64,000 nt of DNA from an uncultured Veillonellaceae bacterium (GTDB taxonomy: Bacteria > Bacillota > Negativicutes > Veillonellales > Dialisteraceae): NCBI GenBank assembly GCA_958348245.1, contig CATVYJ010000001.1:62001-126000 (forward strand), written 5' to 3'. The notes under the pieces are model-generated. The model was not told the origin of the DNA. It worked only from the letters and a program-made list of their open reading frames with translations, and made no database searches. Positions 1 to 8,535 of this stretch are shown here, piece by piece. The position numbers were made by a program, and so were the translations under genes. Numbering within the stretch: the stretch's first letter is position 1; every line of letters starts with the position of its first letter.

Positions 1-882
1 TTCGCGCTGTCGGGCCTGCTGGTGATTCTCTCCATTGCCTCCATCGTGATGAACGGGTTTAATTTCGGCATCGACTTTACGGGCGGCACCATTCTGGACG
101 TGACATACCAGCAGCCGGTGACGGTGGCGCAGGTCCGGGAAGGGCTCGCGAAAGACGGCCTTGAGACGAGCGTCATCCAGCTTTCCGGCGATACGCAGGA
201 AGAATCCGGACGGAACGTCATCATCCGCACGCGGAATCTCTCGTCGGAAGAATCCCAGAAGGTGGTGGCGGACATCGCGCTTCCGGATAATGCCGCGGAG
301 ATGAACCGCATCGAAACGGTGGGGGCGGTCATCGGATCGGAAGTGACAAAGAATACGCTGCTCAATGTGGTGCTTTCTTTCGGGTTCCTCATCGCGTATA
401 TGTCGTTCCGCTTTGAGCACCGCATCGCCATCTCGGCCATTACGGCCATCTGCCACGATATTCTCATGGTGCTCGGCGTATTTGCCTTTTTCCAGCTGGA
501 AATCGACGGGTCCTTCCTTGCGGCCATCCTGACGGTCCTGGGGTACTCCATGAACGAATCGGTGGTTATCTTCGACCGCATCCGTGAAAATCTCCATACC
601 CACAGGAAGACGGACAGCTACGAGGTGCTGGCGAACGATTCCATCCGGCAGACCATCCGCCGGAGCTGCTATACGCTCACAACCACCATGTTTGCCGTGG
701 CGTCGCTCTATTTCTTCGGCGGGGACACGACGAAAAACTTCGCGCTCGTCATGATGATCGGCTTCATCAGCGGGGCGTATTCGTCCATCTGTGTGGCCAC
801 CTCTATCTGGGTGAAGTGGCACGAACGCGGACACAGCGAGCGGAACGCAAGCCTCCACAAGGCAAAGGCGGAGGATGCGTGA
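1..882 (+). CDS. secF: Protein translocase subunit SecF (5' end outside window)
   Basis: SecF is the inner-membrane partner of SecD; together they use the proton-motive force to help release secreted proteins on the outer face of the membrane. The reading frame is open from base 1, so the true start lies to the left; about 293 codons are present. Visible family signatures are the FGIDFTGGT periplasmic motif near the start, the later membrane block around GYSMNESVVIFDRIRE, and the DSIRQT loop with C-terminal helices. The missing part should be short, because SecF proteins are usually about 300 residues. secD is expected just upstream. A hairpin terminator follows, so this ends an operon. Confidence 0.95.
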   Translation, partial: FALSGLLVILSIASIVMNGFNFGIDFTGGTILDVTYQQPVTVAQVREGLAKDGLETSVIQLSGDTQEESGRNVIIRTRNLSSEESQKVVADIALPDNAAEMNRIETVGAVIGSEVTKNTLLNVVLSFGFLIAYMSFRFEHRIAISAITAICHDILMVLGVFAFFQLEIDGSFLAAILTVLGYSMNESVVIFDRIRENLHTHRKTDSYEVLANDSIRQTIRRSCYTLTTTMFAVASLYFFGGDTTKNFALVMMIGFISGAYSSICVATSIWVKWHERGHSERNASLHKAKAEDA

Positions 883-900
883 GTTTCCCGGTTGTTTTCA

Positions 901-933
901 AAAGCTCTGATGCGCTGCATTGGAGCTTTTTTT
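901..933 (+). terminator. Rho-independent terminator after secF
   Basis: AAAGCTC at 901-907 pairs with GAGCTTT at 923-929, followed by a run of T. It separates secF from the nitrogenase-like operon. Confidence 0.8.
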
Positions 934-960
934 CGCGCGGAAACGAATATTCCGGTGATT

Positions 961-1059
961 TTTGCGCGCCGGGGGATTACAATACAGTAGATCGGTTACA
1001 GAGGGGCGGAGGCCATCCGCCTGGTCGGGACGGCCTGCGCCGTCCGGAAAAGAGGTTGT
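961..1059 (+). promoter_or_regulatory. Promoter and two-hairpin leader of nitrogenase-like operon
   Basis: A TACAAT -10 candidate lies at 978-983, with only a poor -35. Downstream are two perfect GC-rich hairpins in tandem: GGCGGA 1005-1010 with TCCGCC 1016-1021, and GGACGGC 1028-1034 with GCCGTCC 1039-1045. The ribosome binding site AAGAGG and the ATG at 1060 follow directly. No T-run follows either hairpin, so they are not a simple terminator. The arrangement could be a regulatory leader; I could not match it to a known riboswitch. Confidence 0.4.
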
Positions 1060-1878
1060 ATGAAAAAAATCGCATTTTACGGCAAGGGCGGCATCGGCAA
1101 GTCCACCACTGCGTCGAACGTGTCTGCCGCGCTCAGCCTGATGGGGAAAAACGTGTGCCAGATCGGATGCGATCCGAAAAATGATTCCACGCGGCTCCTT
1201 CTGGGGCACATCTGCCGGGAGACCGTGCTGGATAAAGTGCGCACGTCCGAGCCGGAGGAGATCCGCGCAGAGGACATCGTCCATACCGGATGGAACGGCA
1301 TCACCTGCGTGGAAGCGGGCGGACCGGAGCCGGGCGTGGGCTGCGCGGGCCGCGGCATCATCGTGGCGCTGCAGCTTCTGGAGCGCATGAAGGCGCTGCC
1401 CGATGCGGACCTCACGCTCTACGACGTGCTGGGCGACGTGGTGTGCGGCGGCTTTGCCATGCCGATCCGCGAAGGATACGCCACGGATATTTACATCGTC
1501 TCTTCGGGCGAGCTCATGTCGCTCTACGCGGCGAACAATATCGCCAAAGGCGTGCGCCGCTTTGCCGCGCGGGGAAAGGTGCGCCTTGCAGGCATCATCG
1601 GCAACAGCAGGAACGTTCCCGGCGAGAAGGAACTTCTCACGGAATTTGCAGCGCGGCTCCACACGCAGCTGATCGCGTTCGTTCCCCGGGATAAAATCGT
1701 AAATCTTGCGGAGAATCACCGGCAGACGGTCCTCCAGTACGCGCCGGAGTCTGCGCAGGCCGAGGTGTACCGCCGTCTTGCCGGGGCCATCTGGGAGAAT
1801 ACGGCGCTTACCGTGCCGACGCCGGTGACTTTTGACGAGCTGGAAGAGCTGGTGACGAAGTATGGCACTTGCGACTAA
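1060..1878 (+). CDS. Nitrogenase iron-protein-like (NifH/BchL/CfbC-type) ATPase
   Basis: A 272-residue homodimeric Fe-protein-type reductase that would pass electrons from a 4Fe-4S cluster to the D/K-like partner with ATP hydrolysis. Residues 8-16 form the P-loop GKGGIGKST. GCDPKNDST at 36-44 is the family switch motif. Cys95 (GCAGRG) and Cys129 (DVVCGG) match NifH Cys97 and Cys132, which hold the bridging cluster; Arg98 matches the NifH arginine that is ADP-ribosylated in some diazotrophs. The start is the ATG behind AAGAGG. It overlaps the D-like gene by 17 bases, so it is translationally coupled. No nitrogen-fixation accessory genes are in the window, so nitrogenase reductase proper is unlikely; the substrate system is unknown. 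Confidence 0.85.
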   Translation: MKKIAFYGKGGIGKSTTASNVSAALSLMGKNVCQIGCDPKNDSTRLLLGHICRETVLDKVRTSEPEEIRAEDIVHTGWNGITCVEAGGPEPGVGCAGRGIIVALQLLERMKALPDADLTLYDVLGDVVCGGFAMPIREGYATDIYIVSSGELMSLYAANNIAKGVRRFAARGKVRLAGIIGNSRNVPGEKELLTEFAARLHTQLIAFVPRDKIVNLAENHRQTVLQYAPESAQAEVYRRLAGAIWENTALTVPTPVTFDELEELVTKYGTCD

Positions 1879-3154
1879 ATGGCTCCTCACGAAGAATCAG
1901 TCGTGCAGCTGCGTCATGCCCGGCGTATATCGGGCGCTTGCTTTCTGCCAGGGCTGCGCGGTGGTCTTTCACAGCCCGCGGGGCTGCGCGCAGATCGCCT
2001 CCACCATGGACGGGGGCAGCCAGTACCGCATGATTGCCGAAGGGCGGAAGGAGACGCTCGAAGCCGCGCCGCTTATTTCCTCCAATCTGCGTGAAAAAGA
2101 CTGCATTTTCGGCGGCACGGACCGCCTCGCCGACGCGCTGCGCTATGCGGCGGACACATACCATCCCAGGTGTATTGCCGTGGCGACGTCGTGTATGGCG
2201 GGCGTCATCGGCGACGATGTGGAAGCGGTTTGCGAAGACGCGGAAGCGGAGCTGGGCATTCCCATTCTCCTGTCGCCGGCGGCGGGCTTTCTCGGCGGCG
2301 CGTACAGCGATGGATACATTGCCATGGCAGAGCAGATCATGCGCCGTTTTTTCCGTCCGCAGGCGCACGTGCCCGGGCGGGTGCTGCTCCTCGGCGATCA
2401 GATGGGGCCCTGGGGGCAGTATGCGTCGGAGGTGCGGGAGATGCTCGCCTGGTTCGGCCTCGATGCCAAATGGCAGTTTCCTGGATTCGTGCCTTTCGAG
2501 GAATGGCCGGAGATTCCTTCGGCGGAACTGGGGATCATCCTCGGGAGCGCGGGGCAGACAAACGGCCCGCTGGAAGGCCTTGCGCGGAAGCTGGAGGATA
2601 CGTTCGGGATTTCTTTCCTCCCGCCGGTCTATCCCATCGGCTGGGATAATACGAAGCGCTTCATTGAAACGCTCGCGGCCCGGCTCGGAAGGGAGCAGGA
2701 CGGACGGACGCTTCTCGCGCGGAAGGAAAAGGAACTGGACGATTTCGTGGAGACGCTTCGGCCTGTAACCGCCGGAAAGCGGGCGGTGCTCGGCATCGGG
2801 CGCACGCTGGCCCATTACCAGCCGGCGGATACGGTGCAGTCGATTGAGCGCCTGGCCATGACGCTGTCCGCGGTGGTGCTTTACGACAATCTGACCGGAG
2901 AAGACCGGGCGGACATGGAAGCGGCGGTGCGCGCGGCGTGTGGCGCGCCGGTGCTCTCTGCGGAAGAAGGGCGGGAGGTCATCCGCGGCGCGGACATTCT
3001 GCTCACTACAGATGAATTGCTCGACCCGGGGACAAAGCAGCTCTTCCTGCCCATGGTGGCGCTCATCGGCGCGTCCGGAGAGGCCGCCATGCTCCGGGGC
3101 ATTTACCGGCTGCTCTGCCGGTACGGGAAGAAAGGGGGCATCGCCTATGTCTGA
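1862..3154 (+). CDS. Nitrogenase component 1-like alpha (NifD/BchN-type) subunit
   Basis: 430 residues of the oxidoreductase/nitrogenase component 1 family. Cysteines near the N-terminus (15, 17, 29, 32, 42) and Cys111 in TSCMAGVIGDDV provide candidates for the three P-cluster-type ligands of the alpha subunit; KDCIFGG at 80-86 matches the family KDxxFGG element. At the place where NifD has FeMo-cofactor ligand Cys275 (the LNLIHC segment), this protein reads LGIILG, without cysteine. The homocitrate/FeMo-co site therefore appears absent, as in protochlorophyllide- or sirohydrochlorin-type enzymes. Start ATG is inside the end of the H-like gene; its stop overlaps the K-like start by 8 bases. 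Exact ligand assignment needs an alignment. Confidence 0.8.
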   Translation: MALATKWLLTKNQSCSCVMPGVYRALAFCQGCAVVFHSPRGCAQIASTMDGGSQYRMIAEGRKETLEAAPLISSNLREKDCIFGGTDRLADALRYAADTYHPRCIAVATSCMAGVIGDDVEAVCEDAEAELGIPILLSPAAGFLGGAYSDGYIAMAEQIMRRFFRPQAHVPGRVLLLGDQMGPWGQYASEVREMLAWFGLDAKWQFPGFVPFEEWPEIPSAELGIILGSAGQTNGPLEGLARKLEDTFGISFLPPVYPIGWDNTKRFIETLAARLGREQDGRTLLARKEKELDDFVETLRPVTAGKRAVLGIGRTLAHYQPADTVQSIERLAMTLSAVVLYDNLTGEDRADMEAAVRAACGAPVLSAEEGREVIRGADILLTTDELLDPGTKQLFLPMVALIGASGEAAMLRGIYRLLCRYGKKGGIAYV

Positions 3155-4433
3155 GTCGGATTGGGAAGCGGCGTGCCATCATACGGACACCTGCGCGCTC
3201 ACGGGCTCTGCGGCCTTCTTCATGGGCATCCCGAAGAGCCATGTCCTTGTGAACGGCCCGCTGTGGTGCTATTTCTATGCCCTGCGGTATCTGGAGGACG
3301 CCGCGGGCTATCTGTCGCAGCGCATGACCTGTACGCAGCCGGGGGGCACGGCCATCGTGTACGGCACGGAGGACGACCTGCTCCGCGGTTTCGACGCCGT
3401 CAAGGCCATGGATACGCCCGAGCGGGTTTTTGTGGAGAATAACTGCAGCATCAGCATGATCGGCGACGACATCGCGGGCATCGCCGCCCGGGCGGATCTG
3501 CCCTGGCCGGTGTACGCCATGGACAGCGGCGGCGTGCGCGGCGGATTTGCCGGCGGCTGGGAGAAAGGGCTCCTCCGGGTCGTGCAGGAAATGAAGCCGC
3601 AGGAAACCGTGCCGAAGACGGTGAATCTCCTCGGCGCGACGCCGTTCCTTCTCCAGGGACGGCAGGATACGGAAGAAATGAAGCGACTTCTCCGCCTCGC
3701 GGGCTATACTGTGACCGCCGCGCCCGGCGCGGGCAGCTCGTGGGAAGAGATCCTCCGCGCGCCGTCGGCCTCGCTCAATATCGTCGTGCGGGACGAACTG
3801 GGGCGGCGCGCGGCGGAAGCGATGGAACGGGATTTCGGCGTGCCTTGGATTTCCGCGGGCCTGCCCTACGGCATGCGGGGCACGGAGACCTGGCTCGCGC
3901 GCATCCTCGCGGCGGCGCCCGGCGGAAACATGACGCCCGTGCGGGAGGAGATCCGCGCGCGGAATACGGCGCTGCGGCACATCACCATGGATATGGAATC
4001 CCTCTGGGGGCCGCTGTGGTTCGACCGCATTCTCATCGCGGCGCTGCCGTCGGAAGCGGCCGGGCTGGCGGAAGCGGTGCGCGGCGAATGGGCGGATACG
4101 GAACGCCTCACGGTGCTGCTGCAGCATCCGTCGGAACGGGCCATTCCCGCCGCGGACGAGGTGCTCACCGCCGGACGGGACGATGCGGCCGTGCGGGACG
4201 TCTTGGAAGGATGGACAGGGGGCCTTGTCATGGGGAGCTCGCACGAAACGGCGCGCCTTCTCCGTCTGGAAAAGCCGTTTACGGCGTGCCACATCGCGTA
4301 TCCTTCGACGGACCGGCTGTTTCTGACCGATCTGCCTTTCTGCGGCGTACGCGGCGCGGAGTATCTCTGCGAGCGCCTGTGGAATGCAAAGCTCGCGGAG
4401 CAGGAAACGGCCTGCAGGGACAGAGGAATGTGA
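3147..4433 (+). CDS. Nitrogenase component 1-like beta (NifK/BchB-type) subunit
   Basis: 428 residues, same superfamily as the preceding gene and presumably its heteromeric partner. Cys16 (DTCALTG), Cys41 (PLWCYF) and Cys100 (NNCSISMIGDDI) are spaced like the three cluster cysteines of NifK. VYGTEDDL at 71-78 is the counterpart of the family FGG-x-xxL element. The ATG at 3147 was chosen because it overlaps the D-like stop; a longer open frame upstream is a shadow over the D-like gene. It is the last gene of the operon and is followed by a strong terminator. Separate D and K genes distinguish it from single-subunit CfbD systems. Confidence 0.8.
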   Translation: MSESDWEAACHHTDTCALTGSAAFFMGIPKSHVLVNGPLWCYFYALRYLEDAAGYLSQRMTCTQPGGTAIVYGTEDDLLRGFDAVKAMDTPERVFVENNCSISMIGDDIAGIAARADLPWPVYAMDSGGVRGGFAGGWEKGLLRVVQEMKPQETVPKTVNLLGATPFLLQGRQDTEEMKRLLRLAGYTVTAAPGAGSSWEEILRAPSASLNIVVRDELGRRAAEAMERDFGVPWISAGLPYGMRGTETWLARILAAAPGGNMTPVREEIRARNTALRHITMDMESLWGPLWFDRILIAALPSEAAGLAEAVRGEWADTERLTVLLQHPSERAIPAADEVLTAGRDDAAVRDVLEGWTGGLVMGSSHETARLLRLEKPFTACHIAYPSTDRLFLTDLPFCGVRGAEYLCERLWNAKLAEQETACRDRGM

Positions 4434-4446
4434 TGCCCGTACAGAG

Positions 4447-4469
4447 CGCGCTCTTCGGAGCGCGTTTTT
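4447..4469 (+). terminator. Terminator of nitrogenase-like operon
   Basis: CGCGCTC 4447-4453, UUCG tetraloop, GAGCGCG 4458-4464, then TTTTT. Perfect 7-bp stem 14 bases after the K-like stop. Confidence 0.9.
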
Positions 4470-4574
4470 GCGTGGCGGTTTTGCAGGGGCGGCAGCCCGG
4501 CGCAGCGAGCGTCAGGCTGATGTGATACAATGGAGAAAAGAAAATTTTAATTTTTCGGGAAGAAAGGCGGCGCC

Positions 4575-6308
4575 ATGTACGATCTGTTTCATTATTACCG
4601 GCGGTACCGGACGCTTCTCGCCGGCGTCGCGGCGGGATCGTGTGCGGTATCCGCGCTGGATCTGGTCTTCCCTGTGGCGGTGCGGGATCTCATCGACCGG
4701 GTGCTTCCTTCGGGCGATCTGGCCGCGCTCTGGACAGGCGCGGCGGCGCTTCTTGCGCTGTACGGGGCAAGCTTCCTCATGCAGTACGCCGTGGCGTATT
4801 ACGGACGCGTCATGAGTGCGGGCATCGAGCACGACATGCGCAGGGACTGCTTCGCGCATCTGGAGGCGATGTCCTTTTCCTTCTTTGACAATGCCCGGGT
4901 GGGACAGCTTCTATCCCGCATTACCGGCGATATTACGGAAGTGAGCGAGCTGTCCTTCCGCGGGCCCAACGATTTCCTCGTGTGCGCCGTCACCATGGCG
5001 GGCACCATCGTCATTCTCTTCTGGATGAACGCCGGGCTGGCGCTGCTCATCAGCACGCTGCTGCTGCTCAAGACCGCGCAGTCCGTGTATACGAATCGGA
5101 AAATGAAGGCGGCTTTCCGCCGGAATCGGGAAAAAATGGGCGAGGTGAGCGCCCGCGCGGAGGAAAGCTTATCCGGCGTGCGCCTCACGAAAGCCTTTGC
5201 CCGCGAGCCGTATGAACTCCGCCGGTTTGAAGAGGTCAGCGGAATCCTGCGCCGCACACGGTGCACCTCGGCGCGCCTCGTGGCCGGCTTTTTCAGCGGC
5301 ATCAATTTCTTCACCCACGGCATCCACGTGGCGGTGCTGCTCGCGGGCGGCCTCATGATGCATGCGGGGACGCTCGCTTTTTCGGATTTCGTGGCGTTTC
5401 TGCTGTATGTGAATATTTTCATGAAGCCCATCTTCCGGCTGACGCTTCTCGTGGAAATCTATCAGCGGGGCATGGCGGGGCTCCGGCGCTTTGAAGAAAT
5501 CATGGCGGAGCGTCCGGCAGTGGAGGATCCGGCGCATCCCATGCCCGTATCCGCCGCCGGCGCGGATATCGTTTTCGAAGACGTGACCTTCGGCTATGAT
5601 GCGGCGCGGCCTGTACTGCAGCATCTGTCTCTCGTCATCGAGGCGGGAAAGACCACCGCCTTTGTGGGGGAGACCGGTGCGGGCAAGAGCACGCTTGTGA
5701 GCCTTCTGCTCCGCTTTTATGATCCGCAGGAAGGGCGCATTGCGCTGGGGGGCACGGATCTCCGGGCGTTTGCACAGCGGGCGCTGCGCGGGCAGATCGC
5801 TCTCGTGCCGCAGGACGTGTTTCTCTTTTCCGATTCCGCCGCGGACAATATCGCCTATGGACGGGAGGGCGCGTCCCGCGCGGATATCGAAGCGGCGGCC
5901 CGGCGGGCGCAGGCGGACGAATTTCTCCGCGCACTGCCCGAAGGATACGACACGGAAATCGGGGAGCGGGGCGTGAAGCTGTCCGGCGGGCAGAAGCAGC
6001 GCCTCGCCATCGCCCGGGCGTTTCTGAAAGACGCGCCCGTCCTCATCTGGGACGAGGCTACGTCCGCTCTCGATACGCAGACCGAAAAGGACATCCAGAC
6101 GTCGCTCGCGGCGCTCTCCGCGGGGCGCACGACGATCCTCATCGCGCACCGGCTCTCCACCGTGCGCGGCGCGGACCGCATCATCGTCCTCGACAGGGGA
6201 CGCATCGCGGAAGACGGCACGCACGAGGCGCTCCTGGCCCGGGGCGGCCTCTATTACCGGCTCTACATGGCGCAGCGGAAAGAAAAGAAGACGGAAATTC
6301 CTTCTTGA
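4575..6308 (+). CDS. ABC exporter, fused membrane and ATPase domains (MsbA/MdlB type)
   Basis: 577-residue half-transporter that should work as a homodimer or with a paralogue, exporting a lipid, peptide or drug. Residues 1-310 form the six-helix exporter domain; 330-577 form the ATPase. Walker A GETGAGKST is at 365-373, the signature LSGGQ at 469-473, Walker B VLIWDE at 489-494 followed by ATSALD, and the H-loop His at 525. The catalytic glutamate is present. The ATG at 4575 has AAAGGCGG upstream; a TACAAT -10 candidate is at 4526-4531. It is a separate transcription unit from the nitrogenase-like genes. The substrate cannot be predicted. The thrS promoter begins inside its last codons. Confidence 0.9.
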   Translation: MYDLFHYYRRYRTLLAGVAAGSCAVSALDLVFPVAVRDLIDRVLPSGDLAALWTGAAALLALYGASFLMQYAVAYYGRVMSAGIEHDMRRDCFAHLEAMSFSFFDNARVGQLLSRITGDITEVSELSFRGPNDFLVCAVTMAGTIVILFWMNAGLALLISTLLLLKTAQSVYTNRKMKAAFRRNREKMGEVSARAEESLSGVRLTKAFAREPYELRRFEEVSGILRRTRCTSARLVAGFFSGINFFTHGIHVAVLLAGGLMMHAGTLAFSDFVAFLLYVNIFMKPIFRLTLLVEIYQRGMAGLRRFEEIMAERPAVEDPAHPMPVSAAGADIVFEDVTFGYDAARPVLQHLSLVIEAGKTTAFVGETGAGKSTLVSLLLRFYDPQEGRIALGGTDLRAFAQRALRGQIALVPQDVFLFSDSAADNIAYGREGASRADIEAAARRAQADEFLRALPEGYDTEIGERGVKLSGGQKQRLAIARAFLKDAPVLIWDEATSALDTQTEKDIQTSLAALSAGRTTILIAHRLSTVRGADRIIVLDRGRIAEDGTHEALLARGGLYYRLYMAQRKEKKTEIPS

Positions 6309-6333
6309 CAAGCGGGGGGATTTCTTCTATAGT
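6305..6333 (+). promoter_or_regulatory. Strong sigma-70 type promoter for thrS
   Basis: TTGACA at 6305-6310, 17-base spacer, TATAGT at 6328-6333. The -35 box overlaps the stop codon of the ABC exporter gene. Confidence 0.85.
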
Positions 6334-6339
6334 AAGCAC

Positions 6340-6568
6340 AATACATGCAGTGACAGAGACACGGCGGCAGCGGACAAGCCCCAAGAGAGTCCATGGCTGG
6401 TGGAAATGGACGGCGGACCCTGTGCGTCACCCCTCTGGAGCAGAGGCGCGGAAGACCGAGTATGCGCCTACGGATGGCCTCGTTACCGGCCGGCGAGCGA
6501 TCCTGCGGGATCAATTTGGGTGGAACCACGGAAGACAGCTTTCGTCCCTTGCGGACGGGAGCTTTTTT
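6340..6568 (+). promoter_or_regulatory. T-box riboswitch controlling thrS
   Basis: A leader of about 230 bases between the promoter and thrS. The conserved T-box bulge TGGGTGGAACCACG lies at 6517-6530, immediately before a terminator hairpin at 6537-6568. GTGAC near 6350 can pair with GTCAC near 6428 to close stem I, and an ACC triplet at 6417-6419 is a candidate threonine specifier. Uncharged tRNA-Thr would bind the T-box, favour the antiterminator and allow thrS transcription. Confidence 0.9.
6537..6568 (+). terminator. T-box terminator hairpin
   Basis: An 11-bp stem (6537-6547 with 6553-6563, two G-U pairs), 5-base loop, and a T-run. It is mutually exclusive with the T-box antiterminator. 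Confidence 0.9.
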
Positions 6569-6627
6569 ATTTGGTTTGGGAAAGACGGACGCCCCAGGTC
6601 CGGATTTCTTCGGAAAGGAAAGGAATC

Positions 6628-8535
6628 ATGGTCAAGATTTTTCTGAAAGACGGAAAAGAAAAAGAGTTTGAAAGCGCCGTGCCGCTGTTTGAAGCGGCGA
6701 AAGCGATCTCCAACAGCCTCGGCCGCGACGCCGTAGCCGCCGGCGTGGACGGGAAGCTCACCGATCTGCGCGAACCCATCACGGACGGCTCGCACGTGGA
6801 ATTCTATACGAAAGAGGATAAAGAAGGTCTCTTTACCCTGCGCCATACCTGCTCGCATATTCTCGCGCAGGCGCTGCAGCATCTCTATCCGGGCACCAAA
6901 TTTGCCATCGGCCCGGCCATTGACACGGGATTCTACTACGACATCGACAGCGATCACGTATTCAGCCAGGACGATTTCGCCGCCATCGAAGCGGAAATGG
7001 CGAAGATCGTAAAGGAAAATCTGCCGCTCGAAAAGAAAGTCCTCTCCCGGGAAGAAGCGCTGGATTTCTTCAGAAAAGAAAATCAGGACTACAAGGTCAT
7101 GCTCATCGAAGACCTGCCGGAAGACGCGGTGATTTCCCTCTACACGCAGGGCGACTTCACCGATCTCTGCGCCGGCCCTCACGTCCGCTCCACGGGCAAG
7201 GTGAAGGCGTTCAAGCTGATGACCGTGGCCGGCGCGTACTGGCGCGGCGACGAGCACAACAAGATGCTCCAGCGCATTTACGGCACCGCGTTCTATACGA
7301 AGGAAGATCTGGAGCATTTCCTCTTTGTCCGCGCGGAAGCGGAAAAGCGCGACCACAGAAAGCTGGGCAAACAGATGGACCTCTTCAGCTTCCATGAAGA
7401 GGGGCCGGGCTTCCCCTTCTTCCATCCGAAGGGCATGGTGCTCCGCAATCTCCTCATGGATTATGAACGGGATCTGTTCAAGAAATACGATTACGAAGAA
7501 ATCATGACGCCGGTCATTCTGTCGAAGAAGCTCTGGATCCAGTCCGGCCACTGGGATCATTACCGGGAAAACATGTACTTCACGAAGATCGACGGCGAAG
7601 ACTACGCGGTAAAGCCCATGAACTGCCCCGGCGGCATCCTTTACTTCAAGACGAAGCAGAGAAGCTACAAGGAGCTCCCCAAGCGCGTGGGCGAATTCGG
7701 GCTGGTGCACCGGCATGAACTGCACGGCGCGCTGCACGGCCTCTTCCGCGTGCGCTGCTTCACTCAGGATGACGCGCACATCTTCATGACGCCCGACCAG
7801 ATGGAGAAGGAAGTCATCGGAACGCTCCACATGTATCAGGATCTGTACGGCGTCTTCGGCCTGCAGTACCATGTGGAACTCTCCACCCGGCCGGAAAATT
7901 CCATGGGCTCGGACGAGCTGTGGGAAATCTCCACGAATGCGCTGAAAAACGCCATTGAACAGGCGGGCGTGCCCTACGTCATCAACGAAGGGGACGGCGC
8001 GTTCTACGGGCCGAAGCTGGACTTCCATATCGAAGACTCGCTCGGACGCACCTGGCAGTGCGGCACCATCCAGATGGACATGCAGCTGCCGGAGCGGTTC
8101 GATGTGAACTACATCGGCGAAGACGGCGAAAAGCACCGCGCCGTCATGATTCACCGCGCGGGCTACGGCAGTCTGGAACGCTTCCTGGGCATTCTCATCG
8201 AACATTTCGCAGGCGCTTTCCCCACGTGGTTTGCACCGGTGCAGGTGAAGGTCATCCCCGTGGCGCAGTCCCATCTGGAATACGCCCGTGAGGTGGCGGA
8301 CGAGCTGGCGGAATCCAACATCCGCGTCGAGCTGGAAGAAGCGAACGAGACGCTGGGCTACAAGATCCGCAAGGCCCAGACGGAAAAGGTGCCGTACATG
8401 CTCATCATCGGCGACAAGGAAATCAAGAGCCGCACGGTCTCCGTCCGCACGAGAAGCGGCGGCGACGAAGGCAGCCAGATGCTGCCGGTCTTCATCGCGC
8501 AGCTCATCCGTGAAATCAAAGAACGGAGCCTGTGA
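6628..8535 (+). CDS. thrS: Threonine--tRNA ligase
   Basis: 635-residue class II synthetase that charges tRNA-Thr. Domains in order: TGS (about 1-62, MVKIFLKDGKEKEF), the editing domain with HTCSH near residue 73 and the later CAGPHV motif, the catalytic core (PMNCPGG, class II motif 2 around FRVRCFTQDDAHIF) and a C-terminal anticodon-binding domain (about 535-635). Length and order are standard. The ATG at 6628 follows AAAGGAAAGG; an in-frame longer reading starting at 6400 lies inside the T-box leader and is rejected. The stop overlaps the HutP-like start. Confidence 0.97.
   Translation: MVKIFLKDGKEKEFESAVPLFEAAKAISNSLGRDAVAAGVDGKLTDLREPITDGSHVEFYTKEDKEGLFTLRHTCSHILAQALQHLYPGTKFAIGPAIDTGFYYDIDSDHVFSQDDFAAIEAEMAKIVKENLPLEKKVLSREEALDFFRKENQDYKVMLIEDLPEDAVISLYTQGDFTDLCAGPHVRSTGKVKAFKLMTVAGAYWRGDEHNKMLQRIYGTAFYTKEDLEHFLFVRAEAEKRDHRKLGKQMDLFSFHEEGPGFPFFHPKGMVLRNLLMDYERDLFKKYDYEEIMTPVILSKKLWIQSGHWDHYRENMYFTKIDGEDYAVKPMNCPGGILYFKTKQRSYKELPKRVGEFGLVHRHELHGALHGLFRVRCFTQDDAHIFMTPDQMEKEVIGTLHMYQDLYGVFGLQYHVELSTRPENSMGSDELWEISTNALKNAIEQAGVPYVINEGDGAFYGPKLDFHIEDSLGRTWQCGTIQMDMQLPERFDVNYIGEDGEKHRAVMIHRAGYGSLERFLGILIEHFAGAFPTWFAPVQVKVIPVAQSHLEYAREVADELAESNIRVELEEANETLGYKIRKAQTEKVPYMLIIGDKEIKSRTVSVRTRSGGDEGSQMLPVFIAQLIREIKERSL

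Noticed and set aside
1005..1045. Fluoride, guanidine-II or moco riboswitch
   Set aside because: Loop sequences and spacing do not match the consensus I know for these classes.
1060..4433. True nitrogen-fixation operon nifHDK
   Set aside because: Subunits are short, the FeMo-cofactor cysteine is missing, and no assembly genes are present.
6400..6627. N-terminal extension of thrS
   Set aside because: The sequence is the T-box leader including its terminator.
6511..8274. A 587-codon frame antisense to thrS
   Set aside because: Shadow of a GC-rich gene; Arg/His-rich composition, no ribosome site, and thrS is certain.
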